From assembly GCA_038750655.1 (NCBI GenBank), contig JBCDGZ010000028.1, positions 1 through 60,205 on the forward strand: a stretch of DNA of 60,205 bases, in the 5' to 3' direction. A program made the translations under genes and the position numbers. Under the pieces are notes generated by a model. The model did no database searches. It was not told the origin of the DNA and saw only the letters and a program-made list of their open reading frames with translations. This stretch comes from JBCDGZ01 sp038750655 (lineage in GTDB: Bacteria; Bacteroidota; Bacteroidia; Chitinophagales; Saprospiraceae). Below are positions 6,741 to 16,869 of the stretch, piece after piece; position 1 is the stretch's first letter, and every line of letters begins with the position of its first letter.

Positions 6741-9560
6741 ATGAAACGAAACATACACCACTCCTGCTCTCCACTGCGCCTGCTGCTCTGGGTTGTGCTT
6801 TTAATCGCCCTCGGTAGTCCGGCACTCCATGCCCAGGGGTGGGAAAAAAACTACGGAGGCCCCTGGCAAGACCTGGGCTATGCGGTAGCGCCCAGTCCAA
6901 ATGGTGGCTATGTAGCCGTAGGCTCCTCCAACAGCTTTACCGCCGGAGATAACGATGTCTATGTCATCAAAATCGATTCGGTAGGTAATGAAGTATGGAC
7001 AAGAACCTACGGCGGGCCGGCCATCGACGAAGGCTATTTCATCGAAGCCATCAACGGCGGCTACATCATCGGGGGCAACACCGGCGGGATCACAAACGGC
7101 CATATTGACAGCTACCTGATGCGCATCGACGAGGTGGGGGACGAAGTCTGGTCGCAGAGCTACGAAGATAGTACCAGCCAGGATTTATTGGATATGATCC
7201 TAACTGCCGATGGCAGCATCGTCATTTGCAGCTATGGAAGCTCCCTCAGCACGGTGAGAAAAGTGGACCAGGCCGGCAACACCCTCTGGACCAAGAACTA
7301 CGAAGACCTGGACACGCTGAACTTCAGTCGATCATTTTCACTGGCCGCTGTCCCAAATAATGATATTGCGATGGTCCTCAATGATGATACGGGCAATTTT
7401 ATCCTCCTCCTCGCTCCCGACGGCAGCGAGCGCTGGCGACGTCCCATCACGCTGGTCAACGGCGGCTTTGGCAGCAACCTGACCGTAACGGCCGACGGCG
7501 GCTTCCTCATCACCGAATCCCGCGCCGGCATGATCCGCCTCGATGCGATGGGCAACTTTCTCTGGGACCGCCCCTACCCCATCCCCGGCGAAACCAGCCT
7601 CTTTGGCACCACGGCCCTCCTTACCGCCGATGGCGGCTTCCTCCTCTCCGGTCGCCAGCTCTTCAAAACCGATTCTCTGGGTAACCTGGAATGGCTGCTC
7701 GACCTCCGCGCGGACAACACCCTGCTCTCCCGCGCCTATCAGGCCATCCCGAGCACAGACAACGGCTACCTCGTCGTCGGAAGAAGTAGAGAAGCCCTAA
7801 ATGTAGATACCGATTTGGTGTTGCTCAAAATAGATCAGAACGGCAATTTATTCTCTCATTTTATTACCGGGCAGATTTTCCTGGATACACTGAATAATTG
7901 TACAAAAGACGTTGAGGAGCCGGCGCTGAGGCAATGGATCGTTAGGGCCGAAGGCGCTGAGGGCACCCTTTACGGGGTCAGCGATGCCGAAGGCCAGTAT
8001 GCCATCAGCCTGGATACGGGCACCTATGAGGTGACGGTGATTTCTCCTAGCCCCTATCTCGACGCTTGTACTCCGGCAACTACCGTGCAGGTCAATACCG
8101 ATACCATCCAAATCGACCAGGCCATTGAAGCTCTCGTAGATTGTCCCTACTTAACGGTCAACATCAGCACCAATTTTCTGCGTCGCTGCTTCACCAGTCG
8201 CTACTATGTTGACTATTGTAATAAGGGAAGCAGCCCGGCCGATGATGCCTACATCATCTTAGAACTCGACGATTCATTAAGGATGCAAACCGCTGCCCTG
8301 CCTTTTGTGGAGGAAAGCGACAATGTTTTCCGCTTTGATCTTGGGGAGCTGCCGACCGGTTTCTGTGATAAGTTTTGGGTAGATGTAGAAGTCAGTTGTT
8401 CGTCGGCATTCGGGCAGGCCCATTGCTCATCGGTACATATTTATCCCGATAGCCTTTGTGGCGCAATCAGCTCTACTTGGTCGGGGGCCAGTGTCTTTGT
8501 GGAAGGGAGTTGCGATGGAGATTCTACCCGTTTCAAAATCCGCAACATTGGTTCGGGCAATATGGATAGCCCCTTGAATTACATCGTTATCGAGGACGTG
8601 GTGATGTATATGACACAACCCTTCTCCCTGGACAGCGGCGACTCGTTGAGCCTGGCCTTCCCCGCCAATGGCTCCACCTATCAGCTGCGGGCCGAACAGG
8701 TCGCCGGACATCCGGGTAGCCTCCAGCCCTTCGCCTTTGTAGAGGGGTGCGGAACCAATAACGCCGGCAGCTTCAGCACCGGTTTTGTCAATATGTTTGG
8801 GATGAATGATGGGGACAGTTTTCTGGACATCGACTGCCGAAGCAATATCGGCTCCTATGATCCCAATGATAAGCAGGGCTTTCCCCGAGGCTTTGGTGAC
8901 GATCACCTCATCGAGGCCAATACCGCCATCGATTACTTAATTCGTTTTCAAAATACGGGCACAGATACGGCCTTTACAGTAGTGATCAAGGATACCCTAT
9001 CTCCTCACCTGGACCTCGAATCGTTCGAGCTAGGTACCTTTAGCCACCCAGTAGAGTTGAGCATTATTGCTGACAATATCCTACAATTTACCTTCAACAA
9101 TATCCACCTGCCGGACAGCAATGTTAACGAGCCAGCTTCCCACGGATTTGTGCGCTTTCGCATTGCCCAAAAGCCCGATCTCAATGATGGCACCATCATC
9201 CACAACCAGGCCGCGATCTACTTTGATTTCAATGAGCCCATCATTACCAATAGGACCCGACACGAAATCGGCACCCAGTTTCTTCAACTGGTCCCGACCC
9301 TTAATCAAGATATTCCACCAACAAAAATATACAGCTTTCCCAACCCCATGCACAACAGCAGCAACATTGTCGTAGAAGGCTATGAAAACCAAAACCTCGA
9401 CTTCAAGCTCTTTGATGTACAGGGAAGGGAGGTCTACCGAAAAAACTTTGATGGTGGCCAATTGCTCTTCTACCGCAATCAGCTCCACAGTGGCCCCTAC
9501 TTTTACCTTATTGAGCAAAGTGGCCAGCCCCTGAGCAGCGGTAAACTAATTATTCATTAA
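6741..9560 (+). CDS. B1: T9SS-exported multidomain surface/secreted protein
   Basis: This 939-aa protein begins with a signal peptide (cleavage likely after residue 31, ALHA|QGWEK). Residues ~32-370 are degenerate blade-like repeats with GGYVAVG / IKIDSVGNEVW patterns, as in delta-60 or propeller-type secreted proteins. A carboxypeptidase-regulatory/SdrD-B-like beta domain follows (~374-460). Next comes a Cys-rich block (~467-690) with FLRRCF, GQAHC and PDSLC motifs, then a DUF11/DUF7619-like domain (~700-850) with SYDPNDKQGFP and AAIYFDFNEPIITN. Residues ~863-939 form a T9SS type A sorting domain (SFPNPMHNSSN start). It is divergent from A1 and 25 bp upstream of the 9586 gene, probably in one operon. 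Ligand or function is unknown. Confidence 0.9.
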   Translation: MKRNIHHSCSPLRLLLWVVLLIALGSPALHAQGWEKNYGGPWQDLGYAVAPSPNGGYVAVGSSNSFTAGDNDVYVIKIDSVGNEVWTRTYGGPAIDEGYFIEAINGGYIIGGNTGGITNGHIDSYLMRIDEVGDEVWSQSYEDSTSQDLLDMILTADGSIVICSYGSSLSTVRKVDQAGNTLWTKNYEDLDTLNFSRSFSLAAVPNNDIAMVLNDDTGNFILLLAPDGSERWRRPITLVNGGFGSNLTVTADGGFLITESRAGMIRLDAMGNFLWDRPYPIPGETSLFGTTALLTADGGFLLSGRQLFKTDSLGNLEWLLDLRADNTLLSRAYQAIPSTDNGYLVVGRSREALNVDTDLVLLKIDQNGNLFSHFITGQIFLDTLNNCTKDVEEPALRQWIVRAEGAEGTLYGVSDAEGQYAISLDTGTYEVTVISPSPYLDACTPATTVQVNTDTIQIDQAIEALVDCPYLTVNISTNFLRRCFTSRYYVDYCNKGSSPADDAYIILELDDSLRMQTAALPFVEESDNVFRFDLGELPTGFCDKFWVDVEVSCSSAFGQAHCSSVHIYPDSLCGAISSTWSGASVFVEGSCDGDSTRFKIRNIGSGNMDSPLNYIVIEDVVMYMTQPFSLDSGDSLSLAFPANGSTYQLRAEQVAGHPGSLQPFAFVEGCGTNNAGSFSTGFVNMFGMNDGDSFLDIDCRSNIGSYDPNDKQGFPRGFGDDHLIEANTAIDYLIRFQNTGTDTAFTVVIKDTLSPHLDLESFELGTFSHPVELSIIADNILQFTFNNIHLPDSNVNEPASHGFVRFRIAQKPDLNDGTIIHNQAAIYFDFNEPIITNRTRHEIGTQFLQLVPTLNQDIPPTKIYSFPNPMHNSSNIVVEGYENQNLDFKLFDVQGREVYRKNFDGGQLLFYRNQLHSGPYFYLIEQSGQPLSSGKLIIH

Positions 9561-9585
9561 TGCAAACTAAGTCTTCCCTAATTCC

Positions 9586-10920
9586 ATGACTCTAAAACAC
9601 CCATTGATTATGAAAACACCAGTCTTTCTCTCGCTCTTCTTCCTACTGTTATTATCTTCCAACAGTAGTTTGGTGCAAGCACAAACGCTTGAAGGTTGGG
9701 TAAGAACAGATTACGGTCGCCCCATGCCAGGCGTCAAAATGAAGCTCTATGAATCCTTTGGAGGGGCCAATGGTCCAATTCTGGACAGTATGCTGACCGA
9801 TGCGAATGGCTTTTATCGCTTTAATAATTTACCCCCAGGGCATTATCAGATTATTCCCGAAAAGTATACCGATCCGCTCAATGGTGTTTCCTTACAGGAT
9901 GTTATAAAAATCAGTCGGGAGATCATCCTCGCCATTGAAGTATTCCGACCTGAAGTACGCATCTACGCAGCCGATATAGCGCAAAACGGCGTTATTTCTA
10001 CCTTTGATCTGGTTAATATTCAAAAGCACCTGCTAGGAGTAGAGCTGGTCATTGCGCCGGGATGGAAATTCCTTGATCACCGCGTGGCAACTCTAGGCTT
10101 TCCACTCCCACCGCTAAACTTTGCTCCTACAGTGTTCTCCCTCTACAATGGGCCGGTCACCGATGCCAACTTCCTGGTCTACAAACTCGGCGACGTCACC
10201 GGCAATGCGGCCATCAACCGCTTCACCGACAGCGAGGACCGCAGTGGCCTCCCTCCCCACCAATTCCAACTGCCCAACCTGGCCCTCCAAGCCGGGCAAA
10301 GCTACCACCTCCAACTGCGCACCACCGCTCCCCTCGACCTCATGGGCTACCAACTGGCCCTCCGCTATCCCACCGAAGTCCTCGAAGTGCTGCACAGCCA
10401 AGCCAGCACCGATGGCCTATCACAAACCCAGAGCCACATCAACCCCGCCGAGGGCTGGATCAGAGCCCTCGGCTACCAAGAAAACGCAGAGCCATTAGCG
10501 GCGGGGCAGAGCCTCCTGGAGCTACACATCAAGGCCCACCGCTCCGGCCAACTGAGCGATTTCCTTACCGTCGATGAACAAGCACTAAGCGCCCAAACCT
10601 ACGATGCCGCGCTCGACGCCCATCCGCTCCATATCCAATTTTCTGCTTCCGCTCCAACGGCGAGGTCGGCCTTCCAGGTGGCCCCTAACCCCTTCTCGGG
10701 CAGCACCCGCTTCGAGTTTTACCTCGACGCGCCGACCCCCGTGCGGCTCTCCATCTTTGATGCCAGAGGCCGGCAGCTTCAGGTGCTGCAAGCCCACTAT
10801 GACGCTGGCCAGCATCAGCTTCCGCTTTCGGGCGACCACCTTCCCAAGAACCAACTGCTTTACTTCCAGTTTGAGGCCGCAGGCCAGCTGGAAGTTGGAA
10901 AAATCCTTCAACAGGATTAA
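9586..10920 (+). CDS. T9SS-exported cohesin/dockerin-like protein, in operon with B1
   Basis: This 444-aa secreted protein has a signal peptide ending near SLVQA|QTLEG. An SdrD-B/carboxypeptidase-regulatory-like domain spans ~33-95. A dockerin-like segment lies near 125-150 (YAADIAQNGVISTFDLVNIQ) and a second near 198 (YKLGDVTGNAAINRF). A cohesin-like beta domain spans ~228-348, and a T9SS type A sorting domain ~358-444 (VAPNPFSGSTRFEF). Only 25 bp separate it from B1. An ATG at 9610 is an alternative start that keeps the signal peptide. The second half, from about 10140, is visibly richer in G+C than the first. Its stop overlaps that of convergent A2 by 4 bp. Pairs 2-4 have no equivalent gene. 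Confidence 0.88.
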   Translation: MTLKHPLIMKTPVFLSLFFLLLLSSNSSLVQAQTLEGWVRTDYGRPMPGVKMKLYESFGGANGPILDSMLTDANGFYRFNNLPPGHYQIIPEKYTDPLNGVSLQDVIKISREIILAIEVFRPEVRIYAADIAQNGVISTFDLVNIQKHLLGVELVIAPGWKFLDHRVATLGFPLPPLNFAPTVFSLYNGPVTDANFLVYKLGDVTGNAAINRFTDSEDRSGLPPHQFQLPNLALQAGQSYHLQLRTTAPLDLMGYQLALRYPTEVLEVLHSQASTDGLSQTQSHINPAEGWIRALGYQENAEPLAAGQSLLELHIKAHRSGQLSDFLTVDEQALSAQTYDAALDAHPLHIQFSASAPTARSAFQVAPNPFSGSTRFEFYLDAPTPVRLSIFDARGRQLQVLQAHYDAGQHQLPLSGDHLPKNQLLYFQFEAAGQLEVGKILQQD

Positions 10921-12317
10921 TGAAGCTGATCAAGCAACCACGCCCGCTCCGCAAGAGCGGGCGTTTTTTCGATGAGTTGGCGGAGGTCGGCCCGTACGGT
11001 GAGGTCGGAGAGTTCGCTGCGCAGGAGTTTGCGGAGGAGGCGAATGAGGTTGAGGAAGTTGTCTTTGTGGTAGCCGATGTCGCGCTGCCGGTGGATGTAA
11101 GCGTAGAAGCTGTCGAGTAGGGAGTCCAGGGCGTCGAAGGCGCCGCGCTCGTAGTAGATGCGCAGCAGCATCCGCCGGGCATCCAGCTGGTGCAGCACAT
11201 CTTCGAATTCTATCTTTTGCAGGAGCTGCATAGCCTGATCGTAATCGGGTTTACTAAAATAGTAGACCGCCATATTGTAGCGGTAATAGTTCTCCCGGTC
11301 GCGGGGATGCAGGTATTTTTTGTATTCATCCAAATAGCCCTCTATCCATTCAAACTCTTTCAATTCCAAGCCGAGTTTCAACACATTTTTGTAGGTAAAA
11401 TAGGACAACCAACCCTCCTCTAGCATAATCCCTTTACCCAGCCCCGAGCGGTACAGCTCAAAGGCTTCACGGATATAGCTATGCGTACCAGCGTTGAGCC
11501 GCTTGATGCAGTAGTTGATAGCCAGCAGGTAAATATCTCTAATTTCAGAGGGCGGGAATTGCTCCCAGTGGGTTTCGATCAGTTGCTTAAGGATGTCGAA
11601 GTGATGGCGATTGTCCAGCTCACTCAACGCCCGATAGCTGTGGTAATAAATGCCGATGGCGGGTACTTGGTCAAAGTTTTCCTCTTCTACCGTCTGTAAA
11701 ACCGGCTTGAGCATCTTGAGTCGATAGTCGCGTTGATCCATGGCCTGATGGGAAAGGATGATACAGCTTTGGCGCAGAATATCGGCGATGTAGAAGATGG
11801 TCAGCTCATCGGTCAATTCCTGGAGGTGCATCTCTCCGACGCGGCGCTGGCGGCTGTTGTATTTGAAGCGTTCGAGGTAGTGCAGATAGTGGAGGTAGTG
11901 GGAATGAGGGTGGCGCAGGGGGTGCTGCTGGAGAAGTTGCTGGGTTTGCTTCCAGGTTTTTTCGAAGGGCTGGTCGAGACCTCGGCGGCGGAGAGCCCGG
12001 CAAAGGTGGATTTTTTTGTTGAGTGGCTCAGCGGTCAGCTCCTGCTGGGTGAGGAATTCGCGGATCAGTTCGAGCAGGTAGGACATGAGGTAGCGCATTT
12101 TGCTGTCCTGGTAGGCTTGTTGGGGGTAGGCTTTGCCGAAGGCCCGGCGCTTGTCGGGCAGCTGGCCAGTTAAGGTCTTGTTTTCCACCATATATTGGTA
12201 CAACAAAACGACATCTTCCCGCTGATTGAAATAGGGCGAGCGCAGGAATTTATCCAAATCGCGAAGTTCTGTACGATTTAGGCGGTTAAATAGTAAGGCC
12301 AGACGGCTATTTTTCAT
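10917..12317 (-). CDS. A2: conserved helical protein of unknown function, partner of B2
   Basis: This is the 466-aa paralogue of A1, A3 and A4. The N terminus MKNSRLALLFNRLNRTELR is followed by DKFLRSPYFNQRE. Shared internal landmarks are LRQSCIILSHQAMDQ, IYYHSYRALSEL, DIYLLAINYCIKRLN and GYHKDNFLNLIR. There is no signal peptide, membrane segment or recognisable catalytic motif, and it is predicted helical and cytoplasmic. The gene is transcribed away from B2, with 178 bp of AT-rich DNA between the two start codons. Its own promoter may be ATTG-N20-TTTTTTTG on the minus strand of that spacer. The strict pairing with a B gene is the only functional hint. Confidence 0.85.
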   Translation of the reverse strand: MKNSRLALLFNRLNRTELRDLDKFLRSPYFNQREDVVLLYQYMVENKTLTGQLPDKRRAFGKAYPQQAYQDSKMRYLMSYLLELIREFLTQQELTAEPLNKKIHLCRALRRRGLDQPFEKTWKQTQQLLQQHPLRHPHSHYLHYLHYLERFKYNSRQRRVGEMHLQELTDELTIFYIADILRQSCIILSHQAMDQRDYRLKMLKPVLQTVEEENFDQVPAIGIYYHSYRALSELDNRHHFDILKQLIETHWEQFPPSEIRDIYLLAINYCIKRLNAGTHSYIREAFELYRSGLGKGIMLEEGWLSYFTYKNVLKLGLELKEFEWIEGYLDEYKKYLHPRDRENYYRYNMAVYYFSKPDYDQAMQLLQKIEFEDVLHQLDARRMLLRIYYERGAFDALDSLLDSFYAYIHRQRDIGYHKDNFLNLIRLLRKLLRSELSDLTVRADLRQLIEKTPALAERAWLLDQLH

Positions 12318-12420
12318 TATAAAAGTGAATTATGTGTTCGACAAAAAAATAAAATAGACTTCTGTAAATCAATAGTTTAAAAGGTTAAAATCTATCAAAT
12401 TTTCGACAATTAAAAAAATA

Positions 12421-12457
12421 TGTCTTTGATAATCGACTAGATTAGCCACATTTTGCA
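12421..12457 (+). promoter_or_regulatory. B2 promoter (Bacteroidota sigma-70 type)
   Basis: TTTG (12425-12428), a 19-bp spacer, then ACATTTTG (12448-12455). The segment TGTCTTTGATA around the -33 element is nearly identical to those of B1, B3 and B4. The B2 ATG is at 12496. Confidence 0.7.
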
Positions 12458-12495
12458 AGGGTATAAATCAGTTTAACCACTCAAATGCCTCGACT

Positions 12496-15390
12496 ATGAA
12501 GACGATTGTCACCTTTCTTGCCCTTTTTACGTTACACTTTGGCTTTGTGCAGGCACAAGGCTGGGAGCGATTGATTAGTGTTGATGAAAGAGATCATCCC
12601 ACTGATATAGCTCCTACTCCTGATGGAGGAAGCATTATAGTAGGCTGGTCACGAGAGAATAATGCCGCTGTCGGAACCAGCCGGATTCCATTTGCCAAAG
12701 TAGACGCACAAGGCCATTTAGAATGGAGCAGAATCATTGATCCAATGCCTGGAATTGATGAGGCGTCCAGTGTACTCTCGACCCCAGATGGAGGCTATCT
12801 CATCGGCGGTACAACAAGCCCAGCATGGGACAATAATAGAAAGTGGCTGATGAAGACTGATGCGCAGGGTGTTGAGGAGTGGCAAAGAACTTACCATAAT
12901 TATGATGAAGAGGTCATTAATGATATAGTTGCTACCCCTGATGGAAATTATGTAGCCCTTGGCACTCATGCTGATGAGCAGCACCCCAGCATCAGACGTA
13001 TAGATATTAGTAAGTTCAGTCCGACAGGTGATCTGCTTTGGCGATTCGATTATGGTGATTCTACTAGCTTTGCTGAGGATATTGAAGTGATGGACGATGG
13101 GCACTTAATTATTGCCGGCATGGCCACCTCAAATTTTGCTGGCAGATCCCGAGATCCCTTACTGCTCAAAATCAATAGTGATAATGGAACTTTAATTTGG
13201 GAGAAAAAAAGAATCACCCTAAAAGATGAAGATTCTCCCTTATTTAGTACGACAATCGACGGGGGGCTGATTGTATGTATCCCAACAGCTCTTAGTACTA
13301 CATCCGTATTATATGAACTGATCAAATTCGATAGCGAAGGTAATGAGGAATGGATCAAGCAGTATACCTATAATAATAATTTCATCAATGATCTAGACCA
13401 AGCCAGCAATGGCGATTACGTTGCTGTTGGAGCATATGGTGCGGACTTTAATTTGGGAGAATTACCTGGAGGGCTTTTAATCCGTTTTGATCCTCTGGGC
13501 AATGAGCGCTGGCGAAAAAGATACCCTTACAGTCCCGACCGTAGCACTACTCTAAATACACTATATGAACAACCCGATGGTGGATTGATCCTGTTGGGAG
13601 GCGCTGATTCGGTTATATCCGTACCTCTTGGTATTGCTATTAGAGATATTTACTTGGTTCGAACGGATAGTCTTGGAATAATCTACAATAATGCCATTTC
13701 GGGAAATGTCTTTGCCGATTCCAATGCCGACTGCCTACGGCAACCTAGCGAACCCGGATTACCCAACTGGATCATCAGCCTGGAAGGCAATTCCCCCCAA
13801 GTCACCACCACTGACTCCCTCGGCAACTATCACTTCGACGTCGATACGGGCCAATACATCGTCAAGCTATCCCCCTTCAGTGCCTACTGGACGACCTGCC
13901 TCAGCGAGCAAAGCATCAACCTGTCCAATTTTGCGGATACGGCCACCGCAGATTTCGCAGCTACTGCGATCATCGATTGCCCCCTACTTACCGTTGACGT
14001 CGATGTACCCTTCCTTCGTCGCTGCTTCCCCAATACCTATTACGTCAAGTATTGCAATCGCGGTACCCTCACCGCCAATACCCCCTACATAGAAATTGAA
14101 TTCGACGAATTTCTCAGCGTCGATTCGGCGACCCTACCCTTCACCAACAACGGCCAGCTCTATCGCTTCGAGCTGGATAGCCTCCCCGCCAGTGGCTGCG
14201 GTGACTTCCGGGTCTATACCCAGCTGGATTGTGACTCTACCGTACTGGGACAGACCCACTGCGTAGAAGCCCACATCTATCCTGACTCCATCTGTCAACC
14301 TACCGTTAACTGGTCGGGAGCCAGCGTGGAGGTGGATGCCGTGTGCGAAGGCGATTCGGTCCGTTTGAATATTCGAAATGTCGGAACCGGTAATATGCAG
14401 ATGGCCCTGCCCTACATTGTCATCGAAGATGAGGTCATTCTGCGCAGCGACAACTTCCTGCTGCCTGTCGATAGTGTACTGAGCATCACCGAACCCGCCG
14501 ATGGCTCCACCTTCCGACTGGAAGCAGAGCAAGAACCCAACCACCCCGGCAATAGCCAACCCAGCGTTACCCTGGAAGGCTGCGGTGGCTGGCCCTTCGC
14601 ACTGGGCTTCGTTAGCCAATTCCCCCAAAACGACGGCAATCCCTTCGTGGACATCAACTGCACCGCCAGTGTAGGAGCCTACGACCCCAACGACAAACAG
14701 GGCTTCCCCCTCGGCTATGACAACCAAAACTACATCAAAGCCAACCAAGACATCGAATACCTCATCCGCTTCCAAAATACAGGCACCGATACGGCCTTCC
14801 GCGTCGTCATCCGCGATACCATCGCTTCTACCCTAGACATCACCAGTATCCGCCCCGCCACCGCCAGCCATCCCTACAGCTTCCAGCTCTACGGCGATAA
14901 TATTGTCCAATTTACCTTTGACGACATCATGCTCCCCGACAGCTTTGTCAATGAGCCTGCCTCCAACGGCTTCGTCAAATTCCATATCGCCCAACAGCCC
15001 GATCTGCCGGATGGCACCGTGATCGAAAACTCCGCAGCCATCTACTTCGACTTTAATGAACCTATCATCACCAATGTCAGCTGGCATACCATCGGCGAGA
15101 ACTTTGTACTGGTCAACACCTCGCCGAAGCCGGAGCAAGCTCCGCTTCGCATCTCTGCCTTTCCCAACCCCTTCTCTACCGAGACCCATTTCGAATTCGA
15201 AGGGCTGGTAGATGAGCGTGGCCCTCGATGGTTTGAGCTGTATGACCTGCAAGGGCGGCGGCTGCGCCAGCAGGCCTTCGACGGCTCCCGCTTTACCTTC
15301 CAGCGCGGGGGCTTGCCCGCTGGGGTTTATCCCTATGTATTCCGCAGTTCGGCGAAGGTGCTGGGTACTGGGAAGCTGATTATTCAATGA
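12496..15390 (+). CDS. B2: T9SS-exported multidomain surface/secreted protein
   Basis: This 964-aa paralogue of B1 has signal peptide residues 1-20 (FVQA|QGWER). Residues ~21-395 are blade-like repeats with DGGSIIVG, DGGYLIGG and SEGNEEW patterns. An SdrD-B-like domain lies at ~398-470. The Cys-rich block has FLRRCF and GQTHC, then YDPNDKQGFPLGYD near 728 and AAIYFDFNEPIITN. A T9SS type A sorting domain (~882-964) starts FPNPFSTETHFEF. By eye the first ~1.2 kb is clearly AT-richer than the rest, and the change falls at about 13690, exactly at the repeat/SdrD-B junction; this suggests the N-terminal module was acquired or exchanged separately. Its stop is 14 bp from that of convergent A3. Confidence 0.9.
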   Translation: MKTIVTFLALFTLHFGFVQAQGWERLISVDERDHPTDIAPTPDGGSIIVGWSRENNAAVGTSRIPFAKVDAQGHLEWSRIIDPMPGIDEASSVLSTPDGGYLIGGTTSPAWDNNRKWLMKTDAQGVEEWQRTYHNYDEEVINDIVATPDGNYVALGTHADEQHPSIRRIDISKFSPTGDLLWRFDYGDSTSFAEDIEVMDDGHLIIAGMATSNFAGRSRDPLLLKINSDNGTLIWEKKRITLKDEDSPLFSTTIDGGLIVCIPTALSTTSVLYELIKFDSEGNEEWIKQYTYNNNFINDLDQASNGDYVAVGAYGADFNLGELPGGLLIRFDPLGNERWRKRYPYSPDRSTTLNTLYEQPDGGLILLGGADSVISVPLGIAIRDIYLVRTDSLGIIYNNAISGNVFADSNADCLRQPSEPGLPNWIISLEGNSPQVTTTDSLGNYHFDVDTGQYIVKLSPFSAYWTTCLSEQSINLSNFADTATADFAATAIIDCPLLTVDVDVPFLRRCFPNTYYVKYCNRGTLTANTPYIEIEFDEFLSVDSATLPFTNNGQLYRFELDSLPASGCGDFRVYTQLDCDSTVLGQTHCVEAHIYPDSICQPTVNWSGASVEVDAVCEGDSVRLNIRNVGTGNMQMALPYIVIEDEVILRSDNFLLPVDSVLSITEPADGSTFRLEAEQEPNHPGNSQPSVTLEGCGGWPFALGFVSQFPQNDGNPFVDINCTASVGAYDPNDKQGFPLGYDNQNYIKANQDIEYLIRFQNTGTDTAFRVVIRDTIASTLDITSIRPATASHPYSFQLYGDNIVQFTFDDIMLPDSFVNEPASNGFVKFHIAQQPDLPDGTVIENSAAIYFDFNEPIITNVSWHTIGENFVLVNTSPKPEQAPLRISAFPNPFSTETHFEFEGLVDERGPRWFELYDLQGRRLRQQAFDGSRFTFQRGGLPAGVYPYVFRSSAKVLGTGKLIIQ

Positions 15391-15404
15391 TCCTTTAACG
15401 GGAG

Positions 15405-16799
15405 CTATAGCTGCTCTAGCAACCACTCCCGCTCGGTCAAAATTTCTTCGGCTTCAATCTGCTGGCGAAGTCGCAGGCGGTCAGCCCGATCATAGGGGTT
15501 GACCGCCATTAGTTTTTTGGTGTATTGAATAATGTTAAGGTAGTTGGTTTGGTGATAGCCGATGACTTTTTTGCGGCGGATGAACATATTCATAGCCTCT
15601 AGGTGGGAATCCAACAGGCTGAGTTCTTCCAGTTCGAAGTAGATTTTGAGGAGAACGGTTTTGGCGGCTAGGTTGAGGAGTAGGTCTTTGTAGTTGGATT
15701 TTTGCAGCAGCTCTAGAGCGGGTGAATAGTTTTTGCGGAAATATTCGAGGCGGGCCAGGTTGAAGCTGAAGGAGCTGTCTTGGTAGCGGCGTTCCAGTTG
15801 CTCCTTGTAATCGTGGATAAACTGCTCTACCCAGCTGTACTCTCCGCTGCGCAGCCCGGCGACGACGATGTTGTGGTAGGTGAAGCGGGAGAGCTGTCCC
15901 TGCTCGGTCAGGTAGCCCCGGGCCAGTCCTGTTTTGTATAACTGTAACACCTCGTTGTAGTAATGGTGCTCTTCATTGTTGACGCGACGGATGCAGAAGT
16001 TGATGGCCAGCAGGTAGAGATCACGCAGCTCGATGTCCGTGAAGATCGAGTCGTCCTCCTGCAATAAGCGGCGGAACTGTCGGAAATCGCCTTCTTCCTC
16101 CGGCAGGGTGAGGCTGCGGTAACAGTGGTAGTAGATGCGGATGACGGGCTCTTCGAGATAGCGCTGTTCGATATAGTGAAGCAGATCGCTAGGAAAGCTG
16201 CTGTCCATGCCCGATTTATAGACGGTCTGTTGAGAAAGTTGTAAGCAGCTTTGGCGCAGCTTGAAGGCCAGAAAGGCAATGTCGAGGGTTTTGGACATTT
16301 GCTGAAATTGCAGTTCTCCGGTGGGTTGGGTGGAAGAAACGAACTGGAATTGCTCCAGCTGCTCGCGGTAGCTATCGTAGTAGTAATTGGCATCGCGCAG
16401 CTGAGAGCGCTCTTGTAGGCGGCGAATGTCTCGACTCGTACGCTCAAATTGGCTATCGAGCTGGCGTTGGCGGTAGAGGGTGGCCAGGCGCAGCTTGACT
16501 TTGATGGGATCCTGAAAATAATCAGCGTGGACCAAATAGCGCTCTATAATTTTAAGCAGATCGCTCATCAGCAGCCGCAGTTTGACATCTTGGTAGGCTT
16601 GATCGGGAAAGACTTTGCCAAAGGCTTGGGCCTTGGAGGGAACTAGTTGTAGCTGTTGACGGCATTCTGTTAGGTAGTCAAACAAATGAACGATACTCTC
16701 CTGCTGATTGATGAACGGAGAGCGCACCCACTTGCTCAATTCGCGCAATTCTTTGCCGGATAGGGTATAAAAAACGGTAATCAGCCTACTTTTTTTCAT
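15405..16799 (-). CDS. A3: conserved helical protein of unknown function, partner of B3
   Basis: This 464-aa member of the A family starts MKKSRLITVFYTLSGKELR, followed by SKWVRSPFINQQE. Landmarks shared with A1 include LRQSCLQLSQQTVYK, DLYLLAINFCIRRVN, IRRKKVIGYHQTNYLNII and the ending EREWLLEQL. It has no signal peptide or membrane segment. It is divergent from B3 across a 193-bp spacer. Bacterial proteins of this length built of helix pairs are often scaffolds or regulators, but nothing in the sequence fixes a role. It is most similar by eye to A1 in its C-terminal third. Confidence 0.85.
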   Translation of the reverse strand: MKKSRLITVFYTLSGKELRELSKWVRSPFINQQESIVHLFDYLTECRQQLQLVPSKAQAFGKVFPDQAYQDVKLRLLMSDLLKIIERYLVHADYFQDPIKVKLRLATLYRQRQLDSQFERTSRDIRRLQERSQLRDANYYYDSYREQLEQFQFVSSTQPTGELQFQQMSKTLDIAFLAFKLRQSCLQLSQQTVYKSGMDSSFPSDLLHYIEQRYLEEPVIRIYYHCYRSLTLPEEEGDFRQFRRLLQEDDSIFTDIELRDLYLLAINFCIRRVNNEEHHYYNEVLQLYKTGLARGYLTEQGQLSRFTYHNIVVAGLRSGEYSWVEQFIHDYKEQLERRYQDSSFSFNLARLEYFRKNYSPALELLQKSNYKDLLLNLAAKTVLLKIYFELEELSLLDSHLEAMNMFIRRKKVIGYHQTNYLNIIQYTKKLMAVNPYDRADRLRLRQQIEAEEILTEREWLLEQL

Positions 16800-16869
16800 C
16801 TTAAACTTTAAGATAAATAAAATATTTCCTACAAAAAAAGCATAAACTATGCGAAAAAATGATAATTAC

